This document shows positions 1 to 7,710 of a stretch of DNA of 64,000 nt, piece by piece. Source of the DNA: Spiribacter sp. 2438 (GTDB taxonomy: Bacteria; Pseudomonadota; Gammaproteobacteria; Nitrococcales; Nitrococcaceae). The notes under the pieces are model-generated. The model worked only from the letters and a program-made list of their open reading frames with translations, was not told the DNA's origin and did no database searches. Within the stretch, counting starts at the first letter, position 1; the number at the start of each line of letters is the position of its first letter. The translations under genes and the position numbers were made by a program. The stretch is taken from assembly GCF_009676705.1 (NCBI RefSeq), contig NZ_CP046046.1, positions 868,001-932,000 on the forward strand, given 5' to 3'.

Positions 1-105
1 GGACACCCGCAGCGGAGCATCCAGGCTTTCAAATGGCCGCGCATGCGCTTCTTTCAGCAGGGCTCCCCGAAGGGGATGGGCCGTGATTCCGATGATTTCC
101 GGCAT
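1..105 (-). CDS. DUF3422 family protein, N-terminal fragment (runs off the window)
   Basis: Only the first 35 codons lie in the window; the rest is beyond base 1. The translation opens MPEIIGITAHPLRGAL and continues with EAHARPFESLDAPLRVS. The HPLR...EAHARPF...P.R pattern is how I remember the start of DUF3422 proteins, a poorly characterised proteobacterial membrane-associated family. The ATG (103-105) follows a GGGA about 8 nt upstream. The gene is divergent from the rhomboid gene and shares a 96-bp promoter interval with it. The function is unknown. The family call rests on this short stretch only. Confidence 0.72.
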   Translation of the reverse strand, partial: MPEIIGITAHPLRGALLKEAHARPFESLDAPLRVS

Positions 106-189
106 TTTTTGATTCCCGCGGGAGAACAGGACAGCAAGCTAACGCCCCGAGTGCCGGCGAGCAAGTGGCGTCGCCCCGGACTTGACCCG

Positions 190-195
190 TATCAT
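190..195 (+). promoter_or_regulatory. Candidate -10 box for a leaderless rhomboid mRNA
   Basis: TATCAT (5 of 6 to TATAAT) ends 6 nt before the rhomboid ATG, which would put the transcription start at or beside the A of the start codon. No Shine-Dalgarno precedes the ATG. The -35 region (around GGCGTC) is poor, so this is a hypothesis. Confidence 0.3.
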
Positions 196-201
196 CCATC
201 C

Positions 202-864
202 ATGGGACCAAGAAATCTGTCCGAGACCCCCGTCGTACTGGGGATGCTAATCGCCAATGGGCTCGCCTTTCTGGCGCTGATCGCCATCGGCCCGGCACTC
301 ATCGTCAACTTCGGGCTGTGGCCGCTGGGCACCGAGGGAGCCAGTCTTCGGTTTGCCACTGACATCCCGGGTTTTGAAATCTGGCAGCTGGTCACCTACG
401 GCTTTCTGCACGGCGGCCCGCTGCATCTTTTCGTGAACATGTTCGCGCTGTTCATCTTCGGCACGGCACTGGAGAGCCTGTGGGGCTCGAGGCCGTTTCT
501 AACTTACTACATGGTTTGTTTGATCGGTGCCGGTCTGATCCAGCTGGTGGTGGCCACCAACGCCGTGGAGCAGGGCAATATCTATCCCACGGTGGGCGCG
601 TCGGGAGCGGTCTTCGGGATGCTTTTGGGTTTCGGGATGATGTTTCCCAACGAGCGTCTGGTGCTGATATTCCCGCCGATTCCGATCAAGGCCAAGTATT
701 TTGTCCTTGGATATGGGGCCTTCGAGCTTTGGGCGGGTGTGACTGGCACGCTCTCCGGGATTGCCCACTTCGCCCACCTGGGCGGCATGGCGTTCGGTTT
801 CGTGATGATCCTCTACTGGCGGGGTAAGCTGCCGATCAAGCCCTCACGCATCCTCATGCGTTGA
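202..864 (+). CDS. Rhomboid family intramembrane serine protease
   Basis: Polytopic inner-membrane protein of 220 aa, predicted to cleave transmembrane substrates within the bilayer. Visible motifs are GFLHGGPLHLFVN (His70, His75, Asn79, matching the conserved His/Asn of GlpG), the nucleophile motif GASGAVFG (Ser134) and the catalytic-His segment AHFAHLGG (His192), with about six hydrophobic segments. The chosen start, MGPRNLSETP, places the first membrane segment near the N-terminus; an upstream in-frame ATG at 43 would add a poorly conserved tail antisense to DUF3422. The 3' end overlaps convergent dusB by 11 bp. The substrate cannot be inferred. Confidence 0.88.
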   Translation: MGPRNLSETPVVLGMLIANGLAFLALIAIGPALIVNFGLWPLGTEGASLRFATDIPGFEIWQLVTYGFLHGGPLHLFVNMFALFIFGTALESLWGSRPFLTYYMVCLIGAGLIQLVVATNAVEQGNIYPTVGASGAVFGMLLGFGMMFPNERLVLIFPPIPIKAKYFVLGYGAFELWAGVTGTLSGIAHFAHLGGMAFGFVMILYWRGKLPIKPSRILMR

Positions 865-1822
865 GGGCGGCTAGCGCCTCGTCGACCATGCCCAGCTGCT
901 CGTCGGCGGCCTCGACCCTCACCAATTGCTGCCGCCACGCCTCACCCCCCGGGGCGCTTTTCAGATACCAGCCGATGTGTTTTCGGGCAATTCGGACACC
1001 CTGATGCTCGCCATAGAAGTCGTGCAGGTCCCGCAGGTGTTTGAGCATGACGGCTCGGATGACACCCGCTGACAGGGACGGGTGGCGGCTGCCGGTATCC
1101 AGATAGTGCTGGATCTCCCGAAAGATCCAGGGACGTCCTTGTGCCGCTCGGCCGACCATAACCGCGTCACATCCAGTCTCCTCCAGGACTCGCCTGGCTT
1201 TCTCCGGGCTGTCAACGTCGCCATTGGCAATGACCGGGATCGCGACCTCATCTCGCACCGCACGGATCGTGTCGTATTCCGCCTGTCCTTTGTAGTGCTG
1301 CTTCCGGGTACGGCCATGGACCGCCACGGCCGAAATACCGGCGGCCTGGGCGAGGCGGGCGATGCGCACGGCGTTGCGGCGCTCGGAATCCGGGCCGGTG
1401 CGGATCTTCAGGGTGACCGGGACCTCAACGGCAGCCACCACCGCCTCAAGAAGCCTTGCGACCAGCGGTTCGTCGGCCAGCAGGGCCGACCCCGCCATCT
1501 GATGACAGACTTTTTTCGCCGGACAACCCATGTTGATGTCGATGATTTCGGCACCCTGCGCGACGTTATAGCGCGCCGCGTCCGCCAGCAGCGCCGGATC
1601 GGCCCCGGCGATCTGCACCACCCGCGGACTCGGCTCCCCCCGGTGATCGATTCGCAGCCGTGATTTGCGGGTATTCCGAAGTGCCGGATTGGATGCAACC
1701 ATTTCGGAGGCTGCCAATGCCGCTCCGAGTCTGCGGCAGAGGATTCGAAAAGGGCGGTCGGTTACTCCGGCCATGGGCGCCAGCAATACCTTGCCCTCGA
1801 GTGCATAGCTACCGATTTGCAT
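854..1822 (-). CDS. dusB: tRNA-dihydrouridine synthase B
   Basis: FMN- and NADPH-dependent enzyme that reduces specific uridines in the tRNA D-loop to dihydrouridine. The 322-aa length matches DusB. It opens MQIGSYALEGKVLLAPMAGV followed by TDRPFR, the Dus signature. The catalytic cysteine is Cys100 in INMGCPAKKV, and HGRTRKQHYKG with NGDVDSPEKA carry the FMN/phosphate-binding TIM-barrel motifs. In enterobacteria dusB heads an operon with fis, but no fis follows here because the 3' end runs into the convergent rhomboid gene. Three DnaA-box-like sites lie 35-69 bp upstream and could touch its promoter. Confidence 0.95.
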   Translation of the reverse strand: MQIGSYALEGKVLLAPMAGVTDRPFRILCRRLGAALAASEMVASNPALRNTRKSRLRIDHRGEPSPRVVQIAGADPALLADAARYNVAQGAEIIDINMGCPAKKVCHQMAGSALLADEPLVARLLEAVVAAVEVPVTLKIRTGPDSERRNAVRIARLAQAAGISAVAVHGRTRKQHYKGQAEYDTIRAVRDEVAIPVIANGDVDSPEKARRVLEETGCDAVMVGRAAQGRPWIFREIQHYLDTGSRHPSLSAGVIRAVMLKHLRDLHDFYGEHQGVRIARKHIGWYLKSAPGGEAWRQQLVRVEAADEQLGMVDEALAALNA

Positions 1823-1856
1823 CGGTATAGCCTAGCAGGTTGACCGGCAATGTCTG

Positions 1857-1891
1857 TTATCCACAAAACCTGTGGATAAGTCTGTGGATGA
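1857..1891. other. Cluster of three DnaA-box-like sites in a 348-bp intergenic gap
   Basis: TTATCCACA at 1857-1865 and its reverse complement TGTGGATAA at 1871-1879 are exact E. coli-type DnaA boxes. TGTGGATGA at 1883-1891 differs by one base. An AT-rich stretch follows (about 1936-1990), rare in this GC-rich window. The gap 1823-2170 also holds a palindrome (1976-1991) and a TATAAG box (2000-2005), and no convincing ORF. No dnaA, dnaN, gyrB, mnmG or parAB is nearby, so it may be a secondary DnaA-binding locus, a DnaA-regulated promoter of dusB, or an origin in an unusual context. Confidence 0.6.
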
Positions 1892-1975
1892 AAAAAACTT
1901 CAGCGGTCGGGAACCCTTTGGTACCGGGGGTTGTCCTCAAATTGTTGATTATTTAACCAATGCCATAAAACGTTT

Positions 1976-1991
1976 GTAAACAGTAGTTTAC
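1976..1991. repeat. Inverted repeat GTAAAC-4-GTTTAC upstream of the dehydrogenase gene
   Basis: Perfect 6-bp arms with a 4-nt AGTA spacer, about 180 bp upstream of the gene at 2171, followed 9 bp later by TATAAG. The geometry suits a dimeric regulator operator or part of an AT-rich unwinding region next to the DnaA boxes. It is too weak for a terminator. Confidence 0.4.
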
Positions 1992-2170
1992 CCGCCCTTT
2001 ATAAGAATCCGCCTCGTCATATTCCTGCAACCTCTGACTTATCGCGCTCGCTCATTGTTCTCGGCAACTGTCAATGGCCCTTGTGCATAACAGCATGGTC
2101 CATTGGCGCTTCGTTGTGGTGCATTGCCTGAGTTAGGCTGTGACCTTGGAATTCATGGGGGAGCGAGCAA

Positions 2171-3130
2171 ATGGCTGACGTCGTAATGCTGGATCGCGGC
2201 ACACTGGATCTTGGGGACCTGGATCTGAGTGCACTGGAGGAGGGGAGTGCCGAGTTCATCAGCTACGAGCGAAGCTCCCGCGAAACAGTGATTGAGCGGG
2301 CGAAGGATGCCCGGATCATCATAACGAACAAGGTGGTGATAGACGCGGAGGTCATGGCGGCCTGCCCCCGGCTTGCGCTGATTTGCGTGGTTGCCACCGG
2401 CGTCAACAACATCGACACCGACTCGGCGGCGGCCCGGGGCGTTCAGGTGGTCAACTGTCGTGGCTATGGCACCGACTCCGTGGCTCAGCACGCCATAGGA
2501 TTCATGCTAGCGCTCAGCACCGGCCTGGTGTCCTACGTCAACGCTGTCCGGAGCGGACGCTGGGAGCAGGCCCCGGACTTCTGTTTTCTCGACTTTCCGA
2601 TCAGGGAGCTGGCAAGCATGAAGCTGCTGGTCGTGGGCTACGGAGAACTCGGTCGGGCAGTGGCTCGTCTGGCGGAAGCCCATGGAATGGAGATACTGAT
2701 TGCGGAACGCCCAGGTGTCGAGTCGCCGCGAGAAGGGCGGGTCGCCTTCGATGAGGCTGTCGCCGAGGCGGATGTCATCACGCTGCACTGTCCCCTGAAT
2801 GACCAGACCCGTCACCTCATCGATGAGGCGGTGTTGCTTCGGATGAAGCCCACCGCCTTTGTCATCAACACCGCCCGGGGCGGGATCGTTGATGAACAGG
2901 CGCTGGCGGATGCACTGCGTCGCGGTGAAATTGGCGGTGCTGGCATGGATGTGCTGACCGAAGAGCCCCCGCGCCAGGGCAATCCGTTGCTGCAACCGGA
3001 CATCCCCAATCTGCTGGTGACCCCACATTCCGCCTGGGGGAGCCGCCGGGCCCGCCAGCGAATCGTCGAACAAACCGTAGAGAATATTAACGCCTGGGAG
3101 CAGGGCGACCCTGTGCGAATCGTGGTGTAA
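2171..3130 (+). CDS. D-2-hydroxyacid dehydrogenase (hydroxypyruvate/glyoxylate reductase-like)
   Basis: Cytosolic NAD(P)H-dependent reductase of 2-keto acids, 319 aa. An N-terminal catalytic half contains TNKVVID and VATGVNNIDTD. The Rossmann motif GYGELG is at residues 156-161. The catalytic triad sits in NTARGG (Arg), TEEPP (Glu) and TPHSAWGS (His). The TNK segment resembles the glycerate dehydrogenase/hydroxypyruvate reductase (HprA) subgroup, so reduction of hydroxypyruvate or glyoxylate is likely, but the substrate is not proven. A GGGGGAG ribosome-binding site precedes the ATG. The SDR gene follows 9 bp downstream and is probably co-transcribed. Confidence 0.88.
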   Translation: MADVVMLDRGTLDLGDLDLSALEEGSAEFISYERSSRETVIERAKDARIIITNKVVIDAEVMAACPRLALICVVATGVNNIDTDSAAARGVQVVNCRGYGTDSVAQHAIGFMLALSTGLVSYVNAVRSGRWEQAPDFCFLDFPIRELASMKLLVVGYGELGRAVARLAEAHGMEILIAERPGVESPREGRVAFDEAVAEADVITLHCPLNDQTRHLIDEAVLLRMKPTAFVINTARGGIVDEQALADALRRGEIGGAGMDVLTEEPPRQGNPLLQPDIPNLLVTPHSAWGSRRARQRIVEQTVENINAWEQGDPVRIVV

Positions 3131-3139
3131 GGAGCAATC

Positions 3140-3880
3140 ATGTCGACCGGATTGGTGGTGATTACCGGCGCCAGCAGTGGCATTGGACGGGCAATGGCGC
3201 AGCGGATGGCCAGCCAGGGTCAGACCGTGGTGGCCATCGGCCGGCGCGCTGTCCCGCTCGAGGCGTTGGCGGCAAGCGCTCCCGACATCGAGGCCTGTGT
3301 GGCCGATGTTGCCACGGAGGGCGGACAGGCGGCCATTGTCGCGGCCGTGAGCCAGCGCCCGGTGCGCTGGCTGATCCACAATGCGGGGGTGCTTGAGCCT
3401 GTTGGGCCGTTGCTCTCACAGGACGCTGCGGCCATTCGGGGCAGTCTGGCCATCAACCTGGAAGCCCCCATCGCGTTAACCCGCCAGTTGCTACCGGTCA
3501 TGGAATCGGGCGGGCGGATCCTGCATGTCTCATCGGGTGCCGCCCACCGGGCTCTGGCCGGCTGGGGCGCTTATTGCATCAGCAAGGCCGGGCTTTACAT
3601 GGCCTATGAGGTCTTGCGCCAGGAGCTGGATGGGACTGGCGTTGCCATCGGCACGCTCCGCCCGGGGGTTGTGGATACGCCCATGCAGACGCTGATTCGG
3701 GAGCAATCCATCGAGGATTTTCCGGCGGTGGAGCGGTTCCGGGCCCTGAAAAGCGCCGGGGAGCTGAGCGATCCGGTGGATGTGGCCGCTTTCATGGAGC
3801 AGGTACTGAGCCTGTCGGATACCGAGCACTTCAGTCGCGGGGAGTGGGACATCCGCGAACATTACCCTCTGAACGGGTAG
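3140..3880 (+). CDS. Short-chain dehydrogenase/reductase
   Basis: Classical SDR of 246 aa. The cofactor motif TGASSGIG is at residues 9-16, the NAG motif at 81-83, and the catalytic Ser-Tyr-Lys are Ser131/132, Tyr145 and Lys149 (YCISK). The lack of an acidic residue after the second strand (IGRRAVP) suggests NADP(H). AAGGAG lies 6 nt before the ATG. It sits immediately after the hydroxyacid dehydrogenase, so the two may act on related carbonyl substrates. The Ser residues and the C-terminal PGVVDTPMQ segment resemble sepiapterin-reductase-like SDRs, but substrate assignment is not possible. Confidence 0.85.
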   Translation: MSTGLVVITGASSGIGRAMAQRMASQGQTVVAIGRRAVPLEALAASAPDIEACVADVATEGGQAAIVAAVSQRPVRWLIHNAGVLEPVGPLLSQDAAAIRGSLAINLEAPIALTRQLLPVMESGGRILHVSSGAAHRALAGWGAYCISKAGLYMAYEVLRQELDGTGVAIGTLRPGVVDTPMQTLIREQSIEDFPAVERFRALKSAGELSDPVDVAAFMEQVLSLSDTEHFSRGEWDIREHYPLNG

Positions 3881-3974
3881 TACCTGCCATGGCAGTCCTC
3901 TGAGTTCGTCCCAGTCTGCTCATTCAATTATTTAACATAATATATCTTATACGCAGTAGACCATGGGAAAAGAA

Positions 3975-4007
3975 GGGCGGAGAAAGCGTCAATCACGCCC
4001 TCCGCCC
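3975..4007. repeat. Inverted repeat in the SDR/TraB intergenic gap
   Basis: GGGCGGA (3975-3981) and TCCGCCC (4001-4007) form a 7-bp GC stem with a 19-nt loop and no following T-run. The rest of the 222-bp gap (3881-4102) is AT-rich around 3922-3952 and carries -10-like boxes (CATAAT at 3936, TTATAC at 3947) without a good -35. It probably holds the TraB-gene promoter, with the stem in its leader. Confidence 0.35.
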
Positions 4008-4102
4008 GGTCCCGATCTTCGAGGACGGAGCCAATGGGTGCGTTGGCTGGTCAATATTGGCTGCAGCACTGATAATGCAGCGTGTTCCCGGGAAAAGAGA
4101 AT

Positions 4103-5308
4103 ATGTCAGAGATCGAGAATACTCATCTGATCCGGCGGGTCGAGGCCGGCGAAACCACCTATGTCCTGCTGGGCACCGCCCACGTGTCACCAGCCAGTGT
4201 GGCTGACGTTCGCCGGGAAATAGCGACAGGCGACTATGATGCCGTCGCCGTTGAACTCTGTCAGAGCCGCTATCAGAGCCTGATGGATCCGGATGCCCTC
4301 GAGAAACTGGATCTCTTTCAGGTCCTGCGCAGCGGTCGCGCGGGTATGGTGATGGCGACACTGGCGCTGGGGGCCTATCAGCAGCGGCTCGCCCAGCAAT
4401 TCGACATCCGCCCCGGCGAAGAGCTGAAAGCCGCCGTGGAAGGCGCACGCGGCCGCCACCTGCCGGTCTGGCTGGTGGATCGGGAAATCGGTACCACGCT
4501 CAAGCGGGTCTATCGCAGTGTGCCGTGGTGGCAGCGCTACTCGATATTTACTGGGTTGATTGCCAGTCTCCTCTCCCGCCAGAAAGTCACTGCCGAGGAC
4601 ATCGAGCGGCTCAAGGAAGGCGACATCCTCGAGTCCACCTTCAATGAATTCGCCGCGGAATCCCGGGCTATGTACCGGCCGTTGATTGAAGAACGTGATG
4701 AGTACATGGCGGCTCGCCTGCTGGAAGAGTCCGACGAGGCCACCGCGGGCCCGCCCCGGCGGGTCCTGGTGGTTGTGGGCGCGGGGCATCTGAATGGTCT
4801 CGAAGCCCACTTGCGTGAAGGCATTGATGATCCCGTGGAAACCCGCCAGGCGCTGGAGGAGATGCCGCCGCCGTCACGCTGGCCGCGATTGATTCCGTGG
4901 GCGGTGGTGGCGGTGATCCTGACCGGTTTCGCCATTGGCTTCAGCCGAAGCCCGCAATTGGGCTTTCAGTTGGTTGGCGATTGGGTGCTCATCAACGGCA
5001 CCTTGTGTGCCCTCGGGGTGGCCCTCGCGCGGGCGCACCCGCTCACCATCGCCGGTTCGTTTGTGGCCGCCCCGCTCACGTCACTGAATCCGACGGTGGG
5101 TGCAGGCATGGTGGCCGGCGCCATCGAAGTGATGATGCGCCGGCCGCGGGTGGCGGATTTTCGCGAATTGCGGGATGCCGTGGCCCACTGGAGCGGCTGG
5201 TGGCATAACCGGGTCGCTCGGACCCTGCTGGTGTTCCTTTTCGCCGGTATCGGTTCCGGCATCGGCACCTATCTAGCGGGGTTCCGCATTTTGGGGCGGC
5301 TGGTTTAG
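4103..5308 (+). CDS. TraB/PrgY family membrane protein (TraB domain)
   Basis: 401-aa protein with an N-terminal TraB domain (GTAHVSPASVADV, AVELCQSRYQSL, and a late VVVGAGHLNGL motif) related to the Tiki/TraB/GumN putative metalloprotease superfamily. Four or so hydrophobic segments follow from about residue 270 (WAVVAVILTGFAIGF, then LINGTLCALGVALA, and a C-terminal TLLVFLFAGIGSGIG). PrgY/TraB proteins limit pheromone activity in enterococci; the proteobacterial role is unknown. The ATG at 4103 with GGGAAAAGAG upstream is preferred over a GTG at 4082. The stop overlaps convergent tatD-type gene by TTAG. Confidence 0.85.
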   Translation: MSEIENTHLIRRVEAGETTYVLLGTAHVSPASVADVRREIATGDYDAVAVELCQSRYQSLMDPDALEKLDLFQVLRSGRAGMVMATLALGAYQQRLAQQFDIRPGEELKAAVEGARGRHLPVWLVDREIGTTLKRVYRSVPWWQRYSIFTGLIASLLSRQKVTAEDIERLKEGDILESTFNEFAAESRAMYRPLIEERDEYMAARLLEESDEATAGPPRRVLVVVGAGHLNGLEAHLREGIDDPVETRQALEEMPPPSRWPRLIPWAVVAVILTGFAIGFSRSPQLGFQLVGDWVLINGTLCALGVALARAHPLTIAGSFVAAPLTSLNPTVGAGMVAGAIEVMMRRPRVADFRELRDAVAHWSGWWHNRVARTLLVFLFAGIGSGIGTYLAGFRILGRLV

Positions 5309-6093
5309 AACGGCGCTGACCTGACCGATTCGCCCGCCCGCGGGAAGCAGGCAAAGAAGTTCTCGGCGGTTTGCTGGGCCACCGCCGCCGAGGAAAGCGA
5401 GCGGATTTCGGCGAGTTTATCGACCACGGTGCTGACCCAGGCGGGCCGGTTTTCCTGGCCGCGATGGGGCACCGGGGCCAGATAGGGGCAGTCGGTCTCC
5501 ACCAGTAGCCGGTCCATGGGCAGTGCGGCGGCGGTCTCCCGCAGGGCATCGGCGGCCCGGAATGTCAGGATCCCGGAGAGCGACAGATAGAACCCCAACT
5601 CCAGAAATCCCCGGGCGGTGGCCAGGTCTTCAACAAAGCAGTGAATTACGCCGCCGACTTCATCGGCGCGCTCGTCCTGGAGCAGTCGCAGGGTGTCCGC
5701 CGGGGCCATACGACTGTGGACGATAATCGGCAGACCCGCCAGCCGGGCGGCGGCGATGTGCCGACGGAACCGCTCTTTCTGCCACCCATAGTCTCCGGGC
5801 CCATCCCCGTAGTCGAGGCCCGTCTCGCCGATGGCGACCACCCCCGGGTGATTGGCCTGACGGGCAAGCTGTTCCGCTGCTGGGTCCTCTCCGCTACCGC
5901 AGGGGTGGACCCCGACGGAGGTGAAAACCGCCGCGTGGCGCTCGCTAAAGGCCAACAGATTCGGGGTTTCCTCGAAGGCGACAGAAACATTAAGGAAATA
6001 ATCCACGCCGGCCCGTTGGGCTTCTCTCAGAGCCTCGTCGGCGCTTTCCGGGCGTTTCAGCAGATGGAAGTGGCAGTGGGAGTCAACAATCAT
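5305..6093 (-). CDS. TatD-family metal-dependent hydrolase (YcfH type)
   Basis: 262-aa TIM-barrel metallohydrolase, probably a deoxyribonuclease. It opens MIVDSHCHFHLL (metal-binding HxH), then GETGLDYGDG (Glu ligand), IIVHSRMA, IHCFVEDL and VETDCPYLAPVPHRG (Asp ligand). As in E. coli, where ycfH follows holB, it is the last gene after tmk-holB, joined to holB by a TAATG overlap. The pilZ gene often found here in other gammaproteobacteria is missing. A second TatD paralogue lies at 42851-43645 and is clearly distinct in sequence. Confidence 0.9.
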   Translation of the reverse strand: MIVDSHCHFHLLKRPESADEALREAQRAGVDYFLNVSVAFEETPNLLAFSERHAAVFTSVGVHPCGSGEDPAAEQLARQANHPGVVAIGETGLDYGDGPGDYGWQKERFRRHIAAARLAGLPIIVHSRMAPADTLRLLQDERADEVGGVIHCFVEDLATARGFLELGFYLSLSGILTFRAADALRETAAALPMDRLLVETDCPYLAPVPHRGQENRPAWVSTVVDKLAEIRSLSSAAVAQQTAENFFACFPRAGESVRSAPF

Positions 6094-7091
6094 TAATCGT
6101 CCGTAACCTCCTGGATTGCAGAAGAATTGCGCCAGAGGAGAAACAGTGCTTCGGCGGACAGTTCGCGGCTGAGGGGCTGTTCGGAGGCAGCCCGCAACCG
6201 ATTGAGCCGACCGGCCAGAGCGTGCAAGGCAGCCGGCGGTAGCCGTTTGGCAATGGCGGTGATGGCCGGTTGGGCACCGGGGGTGGCCGATCCGGCCTGG
6301 GCCCGAGCCACCCGGAGTGTGATTCGTTGCATCATGACCGCGAGGGGCCGCGCCCCCGTCTCCCGCCAGTCCGCCGCCGTGGCGGTGGCGTCCACTCGAC
6401 CGCTCACAATCCCGGCCAGAGCCGTCAATAGGGCCTGGTCCTGATCCACGGCCTGGTGCTCCGCCAATTGCCGGGCCAGGAACGGCGCCCCGCCTGCCAG
6501 GTCCAGAACCTCCGCCGCGTTGGCGATGCCCTGGGTCTTCAGCCACTGAAGCGACTCGGCCCGGGGTGGCACGCCCAGCCGGAAGATCTGGCAGCGGCTG
6601 CGAATGGTTGCGGGTAACCGGGAGGGCTGGTGACTCACCAGAAGCAGGCACACACTGGCGGGCGGCTCCTCCAGGGTCTTTAACAGGGCGTTGGCCGCGG
6701 ACCGGTTCATGGCCTCCGCCGGTAACAGGCGAGCTACCCGGTATCCACTGTACTGGCTGGTGCGCTGACTGAAATCCACCAGCTGGCGGATAGCCTCGAT
6801 TTTGAGGATGCCGCTGCCGCCCTCCTCGGGTACCAGCAGCCGGGCGTCCGGATGACTGCCGGCGTGTCGCAGGTGGCAGCCCCGACAATGACCACAGGGC
6901 TCCGTGGCGCCCGGCGTCTCGCAGAGCAGCTGGGCGGCCATCAGGTGGGACAGTGTTGTTTTGCCAATGCCGGCCGGACCCGCGAGCAGGATGGCATGGG
7001 GCACGCGGCCATCGACGACGGTCTGGATAAACCGCTGCCAGGCCTGACGCTGCCAAGGCAGCGGGCCGGAGCGCGTGGCCTCCTCAGTCAT
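6093..7091 (-). CDS. holB: DNA polymerase III delta' subunit
   Basis: Clamp-loader subunit of the replicative polymerase, 332 aa. The AAA+ Walker A-like motif GPAGIGKTT lies near residue 35. The zinc module is CGHCRGCHLRHAGSH. The sensor 1 region LKTLEEPPASV and LVSHQPSRLPATIRSRCQ carry the SRC arginine-finger motif. The ATG at 7091 sits 8 nt inside the end of tmk, giving translational coupling. The start was placed at MTEEATRSGPLPWQ because that aligns with the family; a longer in-frame extension overlaps tmk with unrelated sequence. Confidence 0.93.
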   Translation of the reverse strand: MTEEATRSGPLPWQRQAWQRFIQTVVDGRVPHAILLAGPAGIGKTTLSHLMAAQLLCETPGATEPCGHCRGCHLRHAGSHPDARLLVPEEGGSGILKIEAIRQLVDFSQRTSQYSGYRVARLLPAEAMNRSAANALLKTLEEPPASVCLLLVSHQPSRLPATIRSRCQIFRLGVPPRAESLQWLKTQGIANAAEVLDLAGGAPFLARQLAEHQAVDQDQALLTALAGIVSGRVDATATAADWRETGARPLAVMMQRITLRVARAQAGSATPGAQPAITAIAKRLPPAALHALAGRLNRLRAASEQPLSRELSAEALFLLWRNSSAIQEVTDD

Positions 7092-7710
7092 TGAAGTGGC
7101 GCTCCAGGACCGCTTCGATTCCAGCGGTGACCGTTGCCAGGTCAGCGCTGGCGTCAATGCGCCGGATACGCTGGGGCGCCTCGGCGGTCAACTGCGCGTA
7201 CCCCTGACGCACGGCCTCGAAAAAGACCGCTTTCTCGGACTCGAACCGATCCGGGCGACTGCGTCCGTTGGCGCGTCTCAGTCCCAGCTCCACCGGCACA
7301 TCCAGCCACAGGGTCAGATCCGGTTCCAGCCCGGGATGAGTCCACTGCGCGAGGACTTTGATCTGATCCATCCCGAGTTGCCGCCCTGCCCCCTGATAAG
7401 CGCTGCTCGCGTCACTGAACCGGTCGCAAACGACCCATTGTCCCGTCGCCAGGGCCGGTTCGATCAGCGTGCGGAGATGCTCTGCCCTCGCGGCGAACAT
7501 CAGCAGTGCCTCGGTCTCCGGGGCCATGCCGCCCTGCCGATGGGCTAGCAAAAGGCTCCGGATCTCTTCCCCGAGAGGCGTTCCGCCGGGCTCCCGGGTA
7601 ACGACGACGTCATGGCCCTTGCCCTTCAGCCATTGCCGGATGCGGGCGATCGCGGTGGATTTGCCCGCACCTTCAATGCCCTCAACGGTGATGAAGCCTC
7701 CGGATTTCAT
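7084..7710 (-). CDS. tmk: Thymidylate kinase
   Basis: Phosphorylates dTMP to dTDP with ATP, 208 aa. The P-loop is GIEGAGKST (residues 10-18), the DRF motif is VVCDRFSDASSAYQG, and the lid region contains RRANGRSRPDRFESE, an arginine-rich E. coli-type (type II) lid. It starts inside the mltG stop (ATGA overlap) and is coupled to holB downstream. This is the standard pabC-mltG-tmk-holB order of gammaproteobacteria. Confidence 0.95.
   Translation of the reverse strand: MKSGGFITVEGIEGAGKSTAIARIRQWLKGKGHDVVVTREPGGTPLGEEIRSLLLAHRQGGMAPETEALLMFAARAEHLRTLIEPALATGQWVVCDRFSDASSAYQGAGRQLGMDQIKVLAQWTHPGLEPDLTLWLDVPVELGLRRANGRSRPDRFESEKAVFFEAVRQGYAQLTAEAPQRIRRIDASADLATVTAGIEAVLERHFND

Noticed and set aside
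4082-4102. GTG at 4082 as the start of the TraB-family gene
   Set aside because: It has no ribosome-binding site, while ATG 4103 has GGGAAAAGAG at the right distance.
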